DNA from: Leuctra nigra
Taxonomy: Eukaryota > Arthropoda > Insecta > Plecoptera > Leuctridae
Assembly: GCA_934045905.1 (NCBI GenBank)
Contig: CAKOGZ010000110.1
Location: 1-64,000 of the forward strand
Reading direction: 5' to 3'
DNA length: 64,000 bases
The translations under genes were made by a program, and so were the position numbers. Positions 10,871-22,803 of this stretch are shown here, piece by piece. The notes below the pieces were generated by a model, which saw nothing but the letters and a program-made list of their open reading frames with translations, ran no database searches and had not been told where the DNA came from. The first letter of the stretch is position 1. Each line of letters opens with the position of its first letter.

Positions 10871-11576
10871 TTTAAATAATTTAAAAACAAAAATCTATAA
10901 TTTCCGATACGATTGGAGACCATTCCCGTTAAAACCCAGTAGCTTTGAATATCTAATCCTTACGGGCATTAAATATTCAAAGCCAGTATTGTAACAAGTA
11001 CATTTTCATGTACATTTTCCCACTAGGAGTCTGAACTGACCAAGCGGTTTTTCGACATTATTAGGATGTCAGGTTTCTCTAATATCTACACTGCAAGCTT
11101 TACGCGCAAGATAACTCAGCCGATCTCACGATCAGACCGTGTGATTAGCTGCACCTATTGATGCGACCATCGGGAGCATGCAATAGTCAGTCGAGTTCAG
11201 CCCAGGCTTCGAGTTAGTTCCACTCCATTCCGTCATGTAGGGTTTTTATAACATATTTTGTAGCACGTGGTAAAACTTAATAAAGTAGTATTCTATCTAA
11301 ACTAATCAATTTGTAACAATGGGAACCATCGAACGCTCGTCCCAGCCAACTACCATCCCAAGTGTTACAGTAGTACTCAACCTTTTTGACTTGCGGGACA
11401 ATAATACGAATTTGCTTTTGTTGGCGGACAGCATTTTTTTTTTAAAGTACAAAAATGCTCAGGTTCATTCCAGGCGCGTAGGGACTACTTTTATTATGGG
11501 GGGGGGGGGGGATTGCGTCCACTCGGAAGAGGGGTCTGGGGGGCGACGCCCATCAGTTTAGCCCTATGTGGCGTTA

Positions 11577-12285
11577 TTGAGCGAGCGAAGCGAGCGTCTC
11601 CTCTTGGCTCTTTTGGCACGGACCTCTGTTTTTTTTTGTTTGTTTTTGTTTTAGGCTGCTAATAGCAGATACACAGGTTGCACCGTTTCAGCGATCGAGC
11701 TGAAATTTTGCACACATGTAAAACCAACCTTCTCTGTTTGCAGACCCAAATTTTTTTGAAATCCATTTATTGGTTAAAATTTAAATAAATATCTCCTGAT
11801 AGGCTGAAAAATGAAAACGGTCTTCGATCATTCTGACCAAACTCATATTTTGGCTATACAGGTCAGAGTTTTTCTTCGATCGAGCTGAAATTTTGCACAC
11901 ATGTAGAGACAACCTTCTCTGTTTACAGACCCTAATTTTTTGGAAATCCATTGATTGGTTAAAATTTAAATAAATATCTCCTGATAGGCTGAAAAATGAA
12001 AATGGTCTTCGATAAATGTGATCAAATTCATATTTTGCATGATCATTAAGACCAACATTGTCTCTTATTTTACAAATTTTCATCCCAATCAGTTAAGAAC
12101 GTATGAACTTATTGACATATTTAATAGCTGTCAGCAATGAAGATCGAAATGAATGTTTTCCAGTGCCAATTGAATTGAATCTGATTTGCTATATGTACCA
12201 GGGTGCTTAGATGATATTTTCAAGTTTCGATGAAAATCATATGAAAATTATGTTGATCGAGTGGATCATATTTCAATTCATATTT
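11577..12285 (+). mobile_element. Helitron-like element, 5' part
   Basis: Starts TTGAGCGAGCGAAGCGAGCG after a host A. The body matches the outer half of 54926-57021 in reverse (two copies of GATCGAGCTGAAATTTTGCA, then CTGATTTGCTATATGTACCA). Homology fades near 12285; no 3' hairpin-CTAG end of this copy is seen, so it is 3' truncated. Confidence 0.75.
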
Positions 12286-12346
12286 CAAGAACAAAGAATA
12301 CCGTTAGTAATTGATACTTTTTAGTACCACGACAGATTAGTCTTAC

Positions 12347-12577
12347 CGGAGGGGCCTGCGCCACAAGAAGCGACTCTAGAGGTGGTGACAGGCTCGACTC
12401 CTTCGCAACGATCATTGACTCTTGGCCGGGGAACGTTATTGCTTCATCGACGAGCATCTTTGTGAACCCAGAAGCAAGAAGGAGAGCCATGACGGTGTAG
12501 CTTGGCCCCTGATTATTGCGGCTGCTTGCCGCAGCTTCAGGTTTCGAGCGTTCTTTCGACGGACCTTCTGGCGGCTG
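12347..12577 (-). CDS. Gene 1, exon 4
   Basis: A 231-nt minus-strand exon (77 codons, phase 0/0). The acceptor is a CAGCAG tandem site, so use of the second AG would drop one Gln; the donor is GTAAGA. It starts QPPEGPSKERSKPEAAASSR, with the middle segment YTVMALLLASGFTKMLVDEA and the end LLVAQAPP. The middle is the most hydrophobic part seen in this gene but is short and charged at its end, so a membrane span is doubtful. A Helitron 3' end (CTAG at 12618-12621) sits about 40 bp upstream of the acceptor. The longer open frame that overlaps it (to 12823) runs through intron and Helitron sequence and is not a gene. Confidence 0.75.
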
Positions 12578-12755
12578 CTGTTGATCCAGAACGAACACAT
12601 TTTTCTTAAAAATTTTACTAGGTAAACGCTCAGTGTACCTCGATGAGCGAGCACGGGTACGTGCAAATTCTCGAACCGGACTAGCGTACACAAAGCACAG
12701 AAAACATAATATATAAAAGTATCTGCTTTTCATTGAAACGTGAAAAAGCATCTTA

Positions 12756-15700
12756 TAGTCAGGGAACAGAATCTGAAAAGACGTCTCCTTCTCATGAGTA
12801 CAAGTAAATCGTGTTAAAAGCAAACTGAATAGTGATTCCCACTAATTCGAACCCGCTGAATCCAAAAAATGACGTTGGCAATTCGAAATCCGACTCCTTC
12901 TACCCTTAAACTTAAAAACCCCTATTTTAGGGGTTTAAAGCTAAAAACCGTACCAAATTTGTCCAAACTTACGATAAAATTACGAAAAAAACAAATGTCA
13001 AGCTTAAATACTGATTAATAAAATAGCCTATTAAAAATTTTGTTAATGACCCTTCAAACTTGCTGATTCGGCCCATTATCTCAAAAAACGCACTTGCTAA
13101 TTTTTCACTAAAAAATATAACTTGTCGGTGCTGCTTAACTAAGAAAGTTATAAAGCTCATACTTTACAAAAAAACTGCTCAATACAATGAGGAAGATAAT
13201 GCAGTTTACCGCATTTCAGTAGATTGCCGGGTTACTTAAATATAGTCATTTAAATAAAGCAACTCCACGGGCCCGCTGCATTTGGCCGCCAACGGAATAC
13301 GCACCGAGTGTTCACACCCCCAGCGCCACTAGCGAGAGAAATCGGCAAAACTGTGCGGCGAAGAATCAGCAATTTTATCATCTCTCATTGGCCGTGGCCA
13401 TAGCAACCCATAAAAATCCACAGAGAACTCAAAATAGCTCAGAATTGGTAAAAGAGAGGAGCAAACTAATAATTTTATCAGATTCAGTGGAGCTGTTTAC
13501 ACTTCATACATTTTGCACAGCGAAATATCCTGTGGCGTATTATTGTAAGAATGCATACAATTAGTAATGTTTACTATCTGCTGCAACTAAGGGTATGAGG
13601 TTCACGCCAAGAGTTGCTAATTTTTGCCACCCATCGCGCTGTCTCTCATTTCCAGAAACAAAAGAGAGTCTACACTCGGTGCCTATTGCGGCGGAGGGGG
13701 GATCATGTGACGGGGAACAGCTCATGCGTGCTAAGCATTTATAGCGCGAAACTGTGTGTTTCACCATGCAGCTATTAAAAACTAATTATTCACTGTGAAA
13801 TTCTCAATTTTAATGTATACTATGTCAGTTAGCAGAGGTTTGTTTTATCATTCTGTAGGTGTAGGAGATTTAATCCTTCCTTTTGGCAAGTTATCAATCA
13901 ATTGATCACATATAGATTAATCAATTAAGGTACTAAGATAGAGTAATAAAACGAAGAAGTTAATGTACCGGGAAGGTATATGATAAAAAGTAAAAACCCT
14001 ACTCTGGACGACGCATCACTACTATGTAGAAACACAAATTAAAATAATGCATCCGCACTTTTCACTATAAGGTAGAAGTGGCCACGGCTCAAGTTTTGTC
14101 GTGCTTTGCCCCAATTAATTCATTCAATAGATAGACCACATTATAGCCCAGAGTCTAAAGGGCTTGACCCCCCACTAATTGCAACATTAGAGTATTTTAT
14201 ATCGTTGGATTCAGAAAAAATAACTGTATAACATACCAAAAGTCTACCAAAATTAAAATAAGGTGGCTTCCTCTGATTGGTCAATTAGTGAAAAACAATT
14301 GAATACGATTATTAATTTACTCAAATATGGTATCGAATGAAAAGTCTACCAAAATTAAAATAAGGTGGCTTCCTCTGATTGGTCAATTAGTGAAAAACAA
14401 TTGAATACGATTATTAATTTACTCAAATATGGTATCGAATGAAAGTTCTTTTCAAGTAGAGTTCAGAAAAAAATATTACAAAATTCAAAATTTTTACCAA
14501 GGTCAAATATGCTCTAAAGTACCCAGAATGGCCTCTATAGAGGCACGCGACTTAAAATGGCTGCCGTAGTCGCATCCGAAGAGCTACAGACTTGCTTTTT
14601 GTGTCATTTTATTAAGAATACAATCTTCTGTAACATATCAAAAGTCTACAAAAGTCCAAATAGTGCTAATGATAATAATTTGTGAATTAGTGAATAAGAA
14701 AATTAAACAAATATATATATATATATAGTGCAGTTGCAAAGCAATTTAAATATGGATTTTTAGATTAAATGTTCGGTTCTTGCAAATATCTCAATTGTTA
14801 CCTTCTGAACATTTTTGGAAGAGGAGACATTTGATTCGACCTTGCATTTTTAACATGGCGGCCAAAGATCAATGCGGCCACTGCAATTACAATATCTCAG
14901 CTCCCGTTGATACGATTTTAATTATTTTTCTTTTATAATGAAGCTGAATAATGTCTTCATCTTTTTTGTAATAAGTATTATTATCATATCTCGAACAGTT
15001 AAAAAGTTATATTTAAAATTACTGATAATTTGAATTTTGGATTTTCGTTTTTAACTGTTTAAGCCTATTTATATTGTTGTGTGTATGTCCACGGAAAACA
15101 TTTTTCAAATAAAATAATCTGGAAATGTCATTAGCTGTCCTGTGATATATAAATGATGGGTTATCAAGTCAACAGGAGATGAGAAAATAGGGTTTTAACA
15201 TTAGGAAATCTGAATACTGGAATTTTGCAATCTCAAGGATATAGGTTTATGATCTAAACCCATTTTCGTAGCTCCTATTGACTTAATACCCCACAAATTA
15301 TACATCATATGAAAGCTTATAATATATCCAGAGTATAATAATTAAAAATGTTTCGCGTGGCCATACACACAACAATGTAAATAGGCTTAAAACCATATTG
15401 AACGAAAACCCAAAAGTCAAATTAGGTATCAGTATTTTTTAATGTTACATTTTAACTGTTCGAGATATGCTAATAATACTTATTACAAAAAAGATGAAGA
15501 CATTATTCAGCTTCAATTTAAAAGAAAATAAATTAAAATCGGATCAACGGGAGCTGAGATATTGAAACTGCAGTGCCGCATTGATCATTAGCCGCCATCT
15601 TGAAAATGCAGGATCGAATCAAATATCTCCTCATCCAAAAATGTTCAGGAGGGTACAATTGAGATATTTGAAAGAACTAAACATTTAATCTTAAAATCCA

Positions 15701-16770
15701 TAGTTTAATTGCTTTGCTACTGCACTATATAATTTTGTTTAATTTTCCAATTTACTAATTAACAAATGATTATCATTAGCACTATTTTGATTTTAGTATA
15801 CTTTTGATATGTTACAGAAGACTGTATTCTTAATCAAATGACACCAAAAGCATGTATGTAGCTCTTCGGATGCGACTACGGCAGCCATTTTAAGTCGCGT
15901 GCCTCTATAGAGGCCATTCTGGGTACTTTAGAGCATATTTGACCTTGGTAAAAATTTTGAATTTTTTAATATTTTTTCTGAACTCTACTTGTAAAGAGCT
16001 TTCATTCGATACCATATTCGATGTATTTACATTACCCTGTAAATTAATAATCGCATTCAATTGTTTTTCACTAATTGACCAATCAGAGGAAGCCACCTTA
16101 TTTTAAATTTGGTAGACTTTTGGTTTGTTACACAGTTATTTTTTCTGAATCCAACGATATAAATTACTCTAATGTTGCAATTAGTGGGGGGTCAAACCCT
16201 TTAGACTCTAGACTAAAAGGTGGCCCACTCGCTCCCGCGTGAGGCGAGATGAGCTGGACGCAATCTGAGGTCAATGCATTGGAACATTTCTGTAGACCAA
16301 ACAATTCAAAATTTTGTAATGCGGTTGATTTCGTTACGGCACTCAGGATGTTGGTTATGTTATGAAAAATTGTCAAGTGTTTAACTCTTATATTTTTTTT
16401 AGAATTGCGTGATATGTTTTCCAATTTGGCTGAAATTTATTGAAGTCAATTGTTCAAATATTATTTAGTGCATTAATTGTTTACATTTTCCCCATACATG
16501 CAACGACAAATATGTTCATTACATGTTCAGCTATATTTCGGTTTTTTAACATTTGTTTTATCTCGTCTGGTTACAAAAATAGGGCTGATTTTATGTTTAA
16601 GGGAAGTTCACCCCGTTTTTGTTGAATTTAAGGGTGAAGGAGTCAAATGACAGGATGCCAACGTTTTTTTTCGAATTCAGCGCATCAAAATACATAAGAA
16701 TATCGACGTTGACAACTTTTAACAGACCTGCCCGCAAAGTTGTAATTTTTTTAATTCTGTTCCCTGACTA
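12756..16770. mobile_element. 4.0-kb TTA-flanked DNA element
   Basis: Perfect 17-bp terminal inverted repeats (TAGTCAGGGAACAGAAT and complement), with TTA at 12753-12755 and 16771-16773. A TTA duplication points to a PIF/Harbinger-like element, but no transposase is recognisable. A further inner inverted repeat joins about 12845-12915 with 16615-16690. The right-central part is occupied by the nested fold-back 14150-16209. Reading frames inside are short. Confidence 0.7.
14150..16209. repeat. 2.06-kb fold-back element nested in 12756-16770
   Basis: AGAGTCTAAAGGGCTTGACC at the left is mirrored by GGTCAAACCCTTTAGACTCT at the right. The arms are close to 1 kb and meet near 15180. They include ACCCCCCACTAATTGCAAC, as in 2590-3260, and ATGGCGGCC near 14859. 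The left arm alone carries a 102-bp tandem duplication (14239-14340 and 14341-14442). Confidence 0.9.
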
Positions 16771-17016
16771 TTAACACTCTGGTACATAAAGCAAATCAGA
16801 TTCATGATGCAGTGGAAAAACAGTCATTTCCATACTTAATTTCTGACAGTTGTGAAAATTGTCAATAAGTGCATACGTTCTTAACTAATTGGGATGCAAA
16901 TTTGTAAAATAAGAGACATTGGTGGTCTTAGGATCACACAAAATATGAGTTTGATTAGATTTATCCGAGACCATTTTAATTTTTCAACAGGTTATAATGA
17001 GATAATTAGATTGTTT

Positions 17017-17275
17017 TTAATGGTATTCGAGTGGTACTACGTGACTAAACATATAAAACACGAAATTGGCCAAACTATTGCACATAAGAGGAAGATAATG
17101 TATTTTCCTCATTCCATAAGTGATTCTACAACCCACATGGCCCTTTTCGACTCCAATATTATGGTCCCGGAAATTTTTGGACGAAATATTGCTGTTGCAA
17201 TCAAACAACTCCAGCGACCGCAATTATTACTCTAGAGACTTGCAAGTGGGCTCATTGTCTTTGTTATGAATAGGC
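17017..17275 (+). repeat. Dispersed repeat, 3 copies in window (copy 1)
   Basis: Begins near GGTATTCGAGTGGTACTACG and ends near CTTGCAAGTGGGCTCATTGT. Homologous to 57225-57440 (reverse) and 21222-21490 (forward). Overlapping frames such as 16894-17235 are not conserved across copies, so this is treated as noncoding. Confidence 0.75.
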
Positions 17276-17792
17276 GAAGAAAACGACAAAGAGTTTTGTT
17301 TCAATAACTTTATTTGTACCCTGACCACAGGCAATACAAAATGAGGGGTTTATCGAAGAAAAATCCGGGACGTTCCGATTTAATTTTAGAAATATTGAAA
17401 TACAAATTTAAAAAAAGGGATTTGTCGTTCTTTTCGTATATGTATTAAGATTATTCATGCCAAATGTCAGCTCTCTATGTTGAACGGTTATTGATTTGGG
17501 GCTATTCGTATGAATCGTATTTTACCCGTTTGGATCGTCCCGGATAATTTTTTGACTTTGCAAAATGAAGTGATTTCGCTGAATATCGGTCTCTACTAAC
17601 ATCTTCTTACTATATTTGCCCTAAAATTAAAATCTCATACCCTCCCTAGAATCCCCTTAAGAAGGTCCAGTATTAAAACAGCAGAAAATGGCGATTTCTG
17701 AGTTACAACCATAACCCTCTGGCGGTGCGCTGGATATCAGTGTTTCACAACCCTTAGAACAGAGACTTATAGACTCTGGTGGTGTCACTAAC

Positions 17793-17911
17793 CTGTTTCG
17801 ATACCAGGCAAGTACAGGTCGGACAGTGCTTTGCCACTGCTTGGTTTGTCTTGGGTAGATCAATGAAACGTACAGCTTTGGGTACGTTTGCACTCCTCTT
17901 GGGAAATAGAT
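17793..17911 (-). CDS. Gene 1, exon 3
   Basis: A 119-nt minus-strand exon: two bases completing an Asp codon with exon 2, then 39 codons, ending phase 0 at donor GTTAGT. The acceptor context is CGTTCAGCAG. It starts LFPKRSANVPKAVRFIDLPK and ends CPTCTCLVSKQ. The cluster HCPTCTC could bind metal (two CxxC-like pairs with a His), but this is inference from four residues. It fits between exons 2 and 4 without a frame break. Confidence 0.72.
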
Positions 17912-18019
17912 CTGCTGAACGAACGCGAATTATTATCAGTGTAGAAAAAGGTTTAAGTTAATTGCACACCTACGGTCACATAAATTGCTTGCGAAATTCT
18001 AAGTTATTTTTCAAAACTT

Positions 18020-18329
18020 GATTATCTCGACCACAACACTTAGTTAAATGTAGGTGTGAAGCATGTGGGATTGCTGGGATTGATTATCTCGACCACAACA
18101 CTTAGTTAAATGCAGGTGTGAAGCATGTGGGATTGCTGGGATTGATTATCTCGACCACAACACTTAGTTAAATGTAGGTGTGAAGCATGTGGGATTGCTG
18201 GGATTGATTATCTCGACCACAACACTTAGTTAAATGTAGGTGTGAAGCATGTGGGATTGCTGGGATTGATTATCGCGACCACAACACTTAGTTAAATGCA
18301 GGTGTGAAGCATGTGGGATTGCTGGGATT
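18020..18329. repeat. 62-bp tandem repeat, 5 copies
   Basis: Units start GATTATCTCGACCACAACAC at 18020, 18082, 18144, 18206 and 18268 with one or two differences each. Located in intron 2 of gene 1, followed by (CCAA)n-like sequence at 18340. Confidence 0.95.
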
Positions 18330-18557
18330 GATTATCATAACCAACCAACCAACCACCTCATATTATTATTTATCCATTTATCAAGTAATTCGAGATCCAA
18401 CTTAGTCGTTTGCCGTCATCTTTACTGCCCGAGGGTGTGCACAATATTTTGAAACATATACATTTTTATAGTTTTTCATACTCTATAGTCCTATATTTTT
18501 ATACCCTATTAGGTATATATTTCTTTATATATTGTTTATTTATATAGTTTTGCTTAC

Positions 18558-18627
18558 CATTGGAATGCGCGCTATGGTCTTCGACCTCGTTGGTCAAAGG
18601 CGGTGCATTTGAGCTGCCTTGTGCAGG
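18558..18627 (-). CDS. Gene 1, exon 2
   Basis: A 70-nt minus-strand exon, acceptor TTTTCCTGTTACAG, donor GTAAGC. It reads PAQGSSNAPPLTNEVEDHS then AHSN and one base. Entry phase 0 fits exon 1 and exit phase 1 fits exon 3 (G+AT = Asp). The pyrimidine tract of the acceptor is the 3' terminus of a Helitron-like copy (18634 onward). The frame is low-complexity and acidic, so support comes mainly from splice sites and phase. Confidence 0.6.
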
Positions 18628-18633
18628 CTGTAA

Positions 18634-18705
18634 CAGGAAAACGCTCTGTGTAACGCGTTGATAAGCGAGCCTTCGTACACAAGATGGCGGCCAATATCTC
18701 AGCTC
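18634..18705 (-). mobile_element. Helitron-like 3' terminus, decayed
   Basis: GGAAAACGCTCTGTGTAACG with CGTTGATAAGCGAGC is the family 3' end read on the minus strand. The terminal CTAG has become CTGT. Next to it on the right is a fragment related to the fold-back at 14150-16209 (ATGGCGGCCAATATCTCAGC). Confidence 0.75.
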
Positions 18706-19699
18706 TCCTCTTTATCTGATTTAAATTCCTTTTCTTTTAAAAATTCCACCCAACAATAATTCAAATAGGCTTAAACTATTTTAAACGAAACAGCAAAAGT
18801 CATCTGTAATTTTAAATATCGTAAAAAATTAGAATAATCCCCGTTTGTGTCGAATAGAAATTCCATAAATTCCAAATCACACTGTACAATTCAATTTCTA
18901 GTCAATTAAATAGCGTTTTGTGTGGAACTCTGAAATCCGATTGGCTTGAATACAAATTTAATTGTTAAGTGTGATCTTTGGAAAACACAACAAATATGTC
19001 GTAGCTCATAGCAACCACTGATATCAAGGTACTTACACTTCGTAGCAACCTGAATTCACTCGTAACATAAAATACTAAATTCATACTTACATTATTTTTT
19101 AGCACATTTATTCTATGAAGAATGATGGTTTCCCGTCAAATGTAAAAAGTTTTGGACGAGAAGGTTTTGAAACTACTTATTCTGTGACATCATAGTCATC
19201 AACAGTCAACAACTATAGTCAAGAAATCGAAAGTCAATTTTGTATAGCATAGATATATTCAATATTTTGTTACGTTATTAATAAAATTATTTTGTTGTCT
19301 TTCTGGAACACATTCTCTATCGTTTGAAAGAGCTGAATTGTGATTTTGATGTTATTTTCCCATTCATTTATTGGCCATATTGTAGGTATCCACTGACAAA
19401 CATGTATGTTTTTATTTGTTAACATATACACACATATGTTAACATGTGTTAGCCTATATTTTTATTTTATGCTTTTCTTACTTTTTTTACAAGAAGACAT
19501 TCAAGGTACCTATAGAATGAAATTCTTAATGATTTTTACCGTGTTTACGTTTCTTGTTAGAAGCAAAAAACTAAAGCGTCGGTCTTATTGTATCCGGTTA
19601 TCCTGTATCAAGAAGCAATGAATTCTAAGTGATATGGACGCGTTAATGTTGTCCGTTAATCCTTATCACTTTTACTTACAGATGATAGTATTTAGTTAC
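18706..19699. other. Intron 1 of gene 1
   Basis: AT-rich sequence between exons 1 and 2. Beyond the Helitron and fold-back fragments at its left end I see only decayed repeat and simple sequence. The short plus-strand frame 19406-19621 has no support. Confidence 0.6.
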
Positions 19700-19947
19700 C
19701 TGTGTCCCTTGTTCTTCAACTGACTCAATATCAGGAGCTCGTGGGCTGATCTTAAACGCTAATCCAGAGATGTCAAAATCAGTCATCCCGTCTTGGGCCG
19801 ACCACTGACGGCATCGACTCAATCGGCTGCAACGCTCGTGGTTCTCTAACGTGTAGACCAGCACGCTGCATCCACGGCGTTCTTGGCAGTGCATTACTAA
19901 GTCTTCGAACTCCTCAATGAAGAGCCTGACATTGCGTAAATGTTGTG
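19700..19947 (-). CDS. Gene 1, first exon seen
   Basis: A 248-nt minus-strand exon: two bases then 82 codons, acceptor CCTATATTTCAG, donor GTAACT, exit phase 0. It starts QHLRNVRLFIEEFEDLVMHC and continues through CQERRGCSVLVYTLENHER to DIESVEEQGTQ. This is the best-looking folded segment of gene 1, with mixed helix/strand composition and five Cys. I do not recognise the family. Entry needs an upstream exon ending in phase 1, not found with confidence between here and the Gypsy element; one could be in the 24300 or 43900 region. Confidence 0.75.
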
Positions 19948-20342
19948 CTGAAATATAGGTACGCAAGAGTAATTTTAGACCATCATCTAGCAGTCGAAAT
20001 ACGGTGTTTAATTTTCTTTTAATATTTCGTTTCTCAATTCTTTAGTTTGGGTTTAATTAAATTACATACTCTCTTTTGAACGTTTCACAAACTATTTTTA
20101 TTTGATATCTCTATATTTATATATTATATTTCTATATATAAGAAGAATATGCAGTAAAGTAGTTAATAAGTTTCCATTAGTCCTCATAGAAATTAGTTTA
20201 TTACAAGTAGGTCGAGTCCAACAGTTGTTTTTTTTATTTTTTTCTATTGTACCTGGTGGATTCTTTGTGAAATGTTTTGATTTTTTGTAAGCTTGTTGGA
20301 TAATGTTTTTCAATTGTTAGTTGTTTGTTTTTGCCTGCCAAA

Positions 20343-20383
20343 CTCCTGATGAAGCTCACTGAAAAGAGGGCGAAATATAGAGA
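20343..20383 (+). ncRNA. Possible hammerhead-like motif of a Penelope-type repeat
   Basis: CTGATGA at 20346-20352, a short stem-capable stretch, then CGAAATAT match the order of the hammerhead core (CUGAUGA, stem II, GAAA). A related but altered copy on the minus strand near 44785-44815 reads CTGAGGAAG...TTGAAATATCG. Stem II is poor, so activity is doubtful; Penelope-like elements are known to carry such motifs. Confidence 0.3.
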
Positions 20384-20483
20384 TTTCAAATAAAAGTACC
20401 TAGTTTGTATATATATATTGTTGGATTCAGAAAACTCAAAAAATAACGCAAATTTATTTTATTGTTTACCAATATGCAGATTT

Positions 20484-20791
20484 CTGACGTCACACTTATT
20501 TGGCCGAAGTCGAAATTTTGAAGCGGGTTCAAATCCATTTGCAAAACCTTCGTATTGTATAATTGCTCGTACTTATATAGAATCTCAAATGTTCAATTAA
20601 ATATATTTTATATTGATATATTGCCTGGTGTACAGCCATCGCATAAAGTCGTGATAAAAGCCAATGGTAATATCAGTCTTTGCAAATCAGTGGCGAATAT
20701 TTTGTACTTTATGAATTACATCGATATTATTTCAATAACCTCCGCTTCAAAAGCTACGACGTCGGCCATCTTTAAATTAGTGTGACGTCAG
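20484..20791. repeat. Imperfect fold-back with CRE-like ends
   Basis: CTGACGTCACAC at 20484 is mirrored by GTGTGACGTCAG ending 20791; flanking GGCC, GAAGTCG and GAAGCGG also pair. No coding support. Confidence 0.65.
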
Positions 20792-21221
20792 AACGCTGCA
20801 TTTTGTTACACAATATCATATAGTTTTTCCTTGGAGTTTTGTGAATGCAACCATGACACTTCTAGACCCTTTCCTGAGCATTCTTTTTCCGCTCGATAAG
20901 GACGTACTAGACATGGAATTATATATCTACTCCAACCGAAATATTCGTAACTCTTAAGAGAACCGTTTCAAATGACTTACCCATTGTAATATCTCTTTTT
21001 TACTTTAGAACACAGCGTCTACTCATTAAATTAAAATTCACTCAATTAATTTTGCTAGGCGATTTTATTAAAAAATAGACAGAAAAAAATAGATCAGATA
21101 GACAATGAGTTGGTATTAAAAAATCTTTGTTATATTGTTAACTTTAAGATGAATCTACTCATTGGTTGTTGCCATGGAAACTACCATGAATGTCCTAGTT
21201 CCCTCACTACTGTATCTTAAC

Positions 21222-21490
21222 GCGATTCGAGCGATACCACGTAACTAAAAATATAAATCACGATATTGTCCAAACTACTGCCCTCAAAAAGTCAGGAGGG
21301 CGTTTTTCTCATTCAGTAAGTGATTTTACAACTCACTGTATCTTTTTTAACACATTATTGTTGTACCGTATAATTTTGACTTTTTTATTTTTGAAAATGA
21401 ACATTTATTTTTGTCACGATTTAAGCCCCACCTTTCACACTACAGACTTCCACGAGGGCTCATTGTGTTCACAAAGAACAGGCGGATGTC
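21222..21490 (+). repeat. Dispersed repeat, copy 3
   Basis: GATTCGAGCGATACCACGTA to GAGGGCTCATTGTGTTCACA matches the family at 17017-17275. More diverged, with an internal replacement around 21350-21420. Confidence 0.65.
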
Positions 21491-22745
21491 ATGACTAAGC
21501 CCAAATTTTGAAAATTTCATTCCTACTTCGACTATAGCTTCTACTAAATCAGTAATATTTGACTGTAAAATCCGGTACGTTATTTATTTTTGTAAAATGT
21601 AAACAAAAAATTAGAAAAAAGCCACGTCACCCCATAACTAGATATTTCATGAATATATTCTTCAAGTTTCGTGTCATTCAGACAAACGGTCTTGTCTATT
21701 CTTTGTCAAAGGTAATGTGCATTTAACACATTTAAAAACGTCCCGGATTTTTTTTGTGGCGGCCAAAAACGATTAATGTCACTTGATATCATATGTTACC
21801 AGCTCCCTCTCACGAAGTATGAAGCTAATTATATTGATTTTTGTCAGTCGAACCGCCTTAACGATGTCCTAGTTCTTTCCCGCGCCAAGCACCTAGTTGC
21901 AACCCTCAAACTAATTCTTAAAGATCATGACTCGTTACCCTCATGACGATGCCCTAGGTAACCCTCTAATGCACTCAGCGTCAACCCAGTACCTTCTTTG
22001 TCAACTTCTAAACGAGACTCCATTCCCTCTCATGGATCACTAACCCTCTTCTAGTTTTAACATATAAGGTGGGAATTCCCGTTTGACTTTGGCCTATTTC
22101 TTAAAAGGCTCGCTGAAATAGCTGGCGTGCGAAATCACCCCCCACTCCCAAGTGCGACATGTGAAACGCTGGAGGAGGTCATAAATTTTAACGGCTAGCC
22201 AGATTAGATTTCATTCATTCCAGACGTGTTTACTTCCTAGAAAATGAATGCGATAACATTTGGTGGATATGAGCGTTTGCACTTGTTTATTGTTTTTCAA
22301 TGTATTCACAATGTTGTAATTGTTCATTTCATTAATAATTATGGACGTAATAATTATAGTTCATTATTATTGGACTATAATTTATTATTTATACTTAGAG
22401 AATGTGTTTATTTATTTGGTTATTGATTTTCAATGCAATTATAACCATTTATTTCACAATATTGTAATTATTTTATACTTTTATTTAATAATTCTTGAAC
22501 TTTATAAGGGTATTTAAAGCAATGGGTATTTAGTATTTAAATAAATATTAATCTCCCCAATTTGAATTCACAAAGAGAATGCGTAGCATGTAATTTTACG
22601 CAAACATCACTAACCTATAAAGACCAACAAGAATCTACCTTTTTTCCGCTTTTTTCTACGAAACTTTATAAATCAAATAAATCGGGTTTGAAAAAGATTT
22701 ACAGACAGCAGCGAGCGAACTGATGCTTTGTTCTTTTGAACTAGG
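21491..22745. other. No gene recognised
   Basis: Decayed sequence. A stretch at 21850-22060 repeats a loose CCTAGTT/AACCCTC pattern similar to 39230-39530. Short frames at 22244-22517 are AT-rich and unsupported. Confidence 0.5.
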
Positions 22746-22803
22746 TGCTACCATAGACATTGTATAGCCTCCAAGCCGAAAGCTCTTCAATGTCTATGGT
22801 ACT
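22746..22803. repeat. Short hairpin
   Basis: TACCATAGACATTG is mirrored by CAATGTCTATGGTA across a ~30-nt spacer. Isolated; likely a small MITE remnant or transcribed hairpin. Confidence 0.6.

Larger units (their letters stand above)
12618..17009 (-). mobile_element. Helitron-like element split by a 4-kb insertion
   Basis: The 3' terminus (CTAG at 12618-12621, preceded on the plus strand by A) and body 12622-12755 are separated from the rest of the body (16771-17009) by the TTA-flanked element 12756-16770. The join is supported by 54926-57021, where GAAAATAGCATCTAAGCACC reads through. The hairpin is partly decayed (GTACCTCGATGAG in place of GTAACGCGTTGATGAG). The 5' end is lost near 17009. 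Confidence 0.7.

Noticed and set aside
12278..12823. 181-codon minus-strand gene
   Set aside because: It runs across exon 4 of gene 1, its acceptor, intron and a Helitron end; only 12347-12577 is exon-like.
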